Positions 61,972-64,000 of a stretch of DNA of 64,000 nt are shown piece after piece; within the stretch, counting starts at the first letter, position 1; each line of letters opens with the position of its first letter. The notes beneath the pieces are model-generated. The model ran no database searches. It was given only the letters and a program-made list of their open reading frames with translations, and was not told the DNA's origin. Both the position numbers and the translations under genes were made by a program. Where the stretch lies: the NCBI RefSeq assembly GCF_019966515.1, contig NZ_JAIMIB010000007.1:124001-188000 (forward strand), read 5' to 3'. The stretch comes from Roseovarius aestuarii. Its GTDB lineage: Bacteria > Pseudomonadota > Alphaproteobacteria > Rhodobacterales > Rhodobacteraceae.

Positions 61972-62730
61972 ATGAAGGTGCTCGTACCTGTCAAACGCGT
62001 GATCGACTATAACGTGAAGGTTCGCGTCAAAGCGGACGGAAGCGGTGTCGATCTTGCCAACGTCAAAATGTCGATGAACCCCTTTGACGAGATTGCCGTC
62101 GAAGAGGCCATCCGCCTTAAAGAAGCCGGTAAGGCTGACGAAGTCATCGCTGTTTCGATTGGCGTGAAGCAAAGCCAGGAAACCCTGCGCACCGCGCTGG
62201 CGATGGGCGCGGACCGTGCTATTCTGGTGGTCGCCGCTGATGACGTGCACACAGATATCGAGCCGCTGGCCGTTGCCAAGATCCTTGCCAAGATTGTCGA
62301 AGAAGAGCAGCCCGGCGTTGTTCTGGCAGGCAAACAGGCGATCGACAACGACATGAACGCTACGGGTCAAATGTTGAGCGCCCTGCTGGGGTGGTCGCAA
62401 GGCACGTTTGCATCGGGTCTGGACATTGAGGGCGATCATGCGCTGGTCACCCGCGAAGTGGACGGCGGCCTGCAAACGATCAAGGTCAAGATGCCGTCGA
62501 TCATCACGGTCGACCTGCGCCTGAACGAGCCGCGCTATGCCTCGCTGCCGAACATCATGAAAGCCAAGAAAAAGCCGCTGGACGAGAAAACCGCGGCTGA
62601 TTACGGCGTCGATGTCACCCCGCGTCTGGAAATCGTCAAGACCGACGAACCCGAGAGCCGCAAGGCGGGTGAAATCGTGGGCTCGGTCGACGAGCTTGTT
62701 GCGAAACTCAAAGAAGCGGGGGCTGTATAA
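61972..62730 (+). CDS. etfB: Electron transfer flavoprotein beta subunit
   Basis: A 252-residue ETF beta subunit beginning [20 protein letters not shown]. The AMP-binding and recognition-loop regions are intact ([63 protein letters not shown]). ATG at 61972 is preferred over 61966 for spacing from GGAG and family length. It passes electrons from acyl-CoA and dimethylglycine-type dehydrogenases to the quinone pool. Confidence 0.97.
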   Translation: MKVLVPVKRVIDYNVKVRVKADGSGVDLANVKMSMNPFDEIAVEEAIRLKEAGKADEVIAVSIGVKQSQETLRTALAMGADRAILVVAADDVHTDIEPLAVAKILAKIVEEEQPGVVLAGKQAIDNDMNATGQMLSALLGWSQGTFASGLDIEGDHALVTREVDGGLQTIKVKMPSIITVDLRLNEPRYASLPNIMKAKKKPLDEKTAADYGVDVTPRLEIVKTDEPESRKAGEIVGSVDELVAKLKEAGAV

Positions 62731-63656
62731 TGGCTGTTCTTCTTCTCGCCGAAGTAACCGATGGCGAATTGGCACTGGACGCGACCGCAAAGGCCGTCAC
62801 TGCCGCAAGCAAACTGGGTGATGTGACCGCGCTCTGCTGTGGCGGCTCTGCTGCTGCCGCCGGTGAAGCCGCTGCCAAGATCGACGGCGTGTCCAAGGTG
62901 CTGGTCGCCGAAGACGCGTCACTGGGTCACCGCCTGGCGGAATCAACCGCAGCGCTGATCGTGTCGCTGGCTGGCGATTACGAGCACATCGTTGCCCCTG
63001 CCACCACCGACGCCAAGAACGTCATGCCCCGTGTCGCAGCCCTGCTTGACGCGATGGTCATTTCGGACGTGTCGGGTGTTGTCGACGGCAATACGTTCGA
63101 GCGCCCGATCTATGCGGGTAACGCGATCCAGACGGTCAAATCCTCGGATGCCAAGAAGGTCGTGACTTTCCGGACATCAACCTTTGACGCTGCAGGTGAA
63201 GGCGGTTCGGCCAGTGTTGAGACCATCTCGGCGGCTGACAATCCCGGTCTTTCTGAATGGGTTGAAGACAAGGTTGCGGCAAGCGACCGTCCCGAACTGA
63301 CATCGGCCGGCGTCGTTGTTTCCGGTGGTCGTGGCGTTGGATCTGAGGAAGACTTCAAGATTATCGAAGCGCTCGCCGATAAGCTGGGGGCTGCCGTTGG
63401 TGCCTCGCGCGCAGCGGTCGACTCAGGGTTTGCCCCGAACGACTGGCAGGTTGGTCAGACCGGCAAGGTTGTGGCACCTGATCTTTACGTCGCGGTCGGC
63501 ATCTCGGGCGCAATCCAGCACTTGGCCGGCATGAAAGACTCGAAGATCATCGTTGCGATCAACAAAGATGAAGAAGCGCCGATCTTCCAGGTTGCCGATT
63601 ACGGCCTTGTGGCCGACCTGTTCCAGGCTGTGCCGGAGCTGACCGAAAAACTCTGA
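62730..63656 (+). CDS. etfA: Electron transfer flavoprotein alpha subunit
   Basis: A 308-residue ETF alpha subunit. The N-terminal domain has [14 protein letters not shown]; the C-terminal FAD domain has [39 protein letters not shown] and the FAD-binding [45 protein letters not shown]. The ATG shares one base with the etfB stop. A terminator lies 45 bases downstream. Confidence 0.97.
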   Translation: MAVLLLAEVTDGELALDATAKAVTAASKLGDVTALCCGGSAAAAGEAAAKIDGVSKVLVAEDASLGHRLAESTAALIVSLAGDYEHIVAPATTDAKNVMPRVAALLDAMVISDVSGVVDGNTFERPIYAGNAIQTVKSSDAKKVVTFRTSTFDAAGEGGSASVETISAADNPGLSEWVEDKVAASDRPELTSAGVVVSGGRGVGSEEDFKIIEALADKLGAAVGASRAAVDSGFAPNDWQVGQTGKVVAPDLYVAVGISGAIQHLAGMKDSKIIVAINKDEEAPIFQVADYGLVADLFQAVPELTEKL

Positions 63657-63700
63657 TACGCCAGATGTTGGCAGGCATTGCCCTGCTGAAAACACGTTAG

Positions 63701-63730
63701 GACCCGCCATTACCGGCGGGTCTTTTCTTT
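63701..63730 (+). terminator. Rho-independent terminator of etfBA
   Basis: Arms GACCCGCC and GGCGGGTC around ATTACC, followed by TTTTCTTT. Confidence 0.93.
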
Positions 63731-63824
63731 GTGAACGGACGTATGATCCGACCTGCCATCAACGCGTAGGCTTCGAACTACATATACGTTCTTGAAGGCC
63801 GACTAACGTTATTTTGCCGTCTCG

Positions 63825-64000
63825 CTATGACCCAACCATTTCGATAATCATCGGCCCCAATGCATCGGCGACCTCGTGATGCGCGCTTGGGCCAAGTACG
63901 TGCTGTGCAGCCGGGGCTTCAAGATCGGTAAATCGCATGCCTTTCGTGCCCTCGGATAGTGCCACCCTGCTCGCTGTAACCTCGACCACCTCAGCAACCA
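63825..64000 (-). CDS. Partial leftward gene, C-terminus only
   Basis: A minus-strand frame enters from the window edge and ends at TAG (63825-63827) after 57 sense codons. The visible peptide (VAEVVEVTASRVALSEG ... HHEVADALGPMIIEMVGS) has protein-like composition and good codon use. The gene converges on etfBA. Too little is present to name a family. Confidence 0.6.
   Translation of the reverse strand, partial: VAEVVEVTASRVALSEGTKGMRFTDLEAPAAQHVLGPSAHHEVADALGPMIIEMVGS

Noticed and set aside
1-64000. CRISPR arrays, insertion sequences, prophage genes
   Set aside because: No regularly spaced repeats, transposase motifs or phage structural genes were seen. The tyrosine recombinase at 23436 is housekeeping XerC by context.

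Overview
The window reads as a chromosomal segment of an alphaproteobacterium of the Rhodobacteraceae (Roseobacter group). Grounds: high-GC codon use, a GapR/DUF2312 protein, the DUF484-xerC pair beside priA, a complete phaZ-phaC-phaP-phaR polyhydroxybutyrate locus, phosphatidylcholine synthase, a BCCT transporter, an Mrp antiporter with a fused A-B subunit, and a short-chain fatty acyl regulator (ScfR). No phage, insertion sequence or CRISPR array was found.

Layout. 1-1120: start of a leftward gene cut by the window edge, then tRNA-Ser(TGA) and tRNA-Thr(TGT) on either side of a gene-poor stretch. 1314-7708: sulfotransferase-like protein, GapR, a two-domain enoyl-CoA hydratase/3-hydroxyacyl-CoA dehydrogenase whose second half has lost key residues, a persulfide-dioxygenase-type hydrolase and an isolated FliM/FliN-type protein. 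7790-20038: a sensor histidine kinase with a sodium:solute-symporter front end, its small membrane partner and receiver, then an ScfR regulator divergent from a five-gene branched-chain-amino-acid-type ABC transporter, then acs. I read this as one module for sensing, importing and activating a short organic acid, probably acetate or a relative. 20279-28040: GGDEF/EAL protein, ogt, pcs, xerC, DUF484, transaldolase, priA. 28109-33583: PHB locus with matching operator-like repeats (CTGC-N3-GCAG) at phaP and between phaC and phaZ. 33589-36391: two alpha/beta hydrolases, a VOC protein and small unknowns. 36754-38698: thrS.

38955-41510 is the most notable system: a compact bufferin operon, meaning a secreted four-cysteine DUF2282 precursor, a DUF692 (MNIO) modifying enzyme, a DUF2063 partner and a DoxX membrane protein. 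An 11-bp hairpin separates precursor from enzyme genes. Bufferins are a recently described family of post-translationally modified copper-binding peptides, so this is an instance of a new class rather than a wholly unknown one.

41494-48934: a small membrane protein, an ArsC/Spx-like protein, a cold-shock protein and a six-gene Mrp Na+/H+ antiporter operon. 49372-53664: a four-gene catabolic operon (aldehyde dehydrogenase, luciferase-like monooxygenase, CaiD-like crotonase, carnitine-dehydrogenase-like enzyme) that suggests breakdown of a carnitine-type quaternary amine or related acyl compound. 53759-58538: parC, an SH3 protein, a short-chain dehydrogenase, a HIG1 protein and cobalamin adenosyltransferase. 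58891-61686: a solute-binding protein next to a BCCT carrier with no ABC permease. 61972-63656: etfBA. 63825-64000: 3' end of an unidentified leftward gene.
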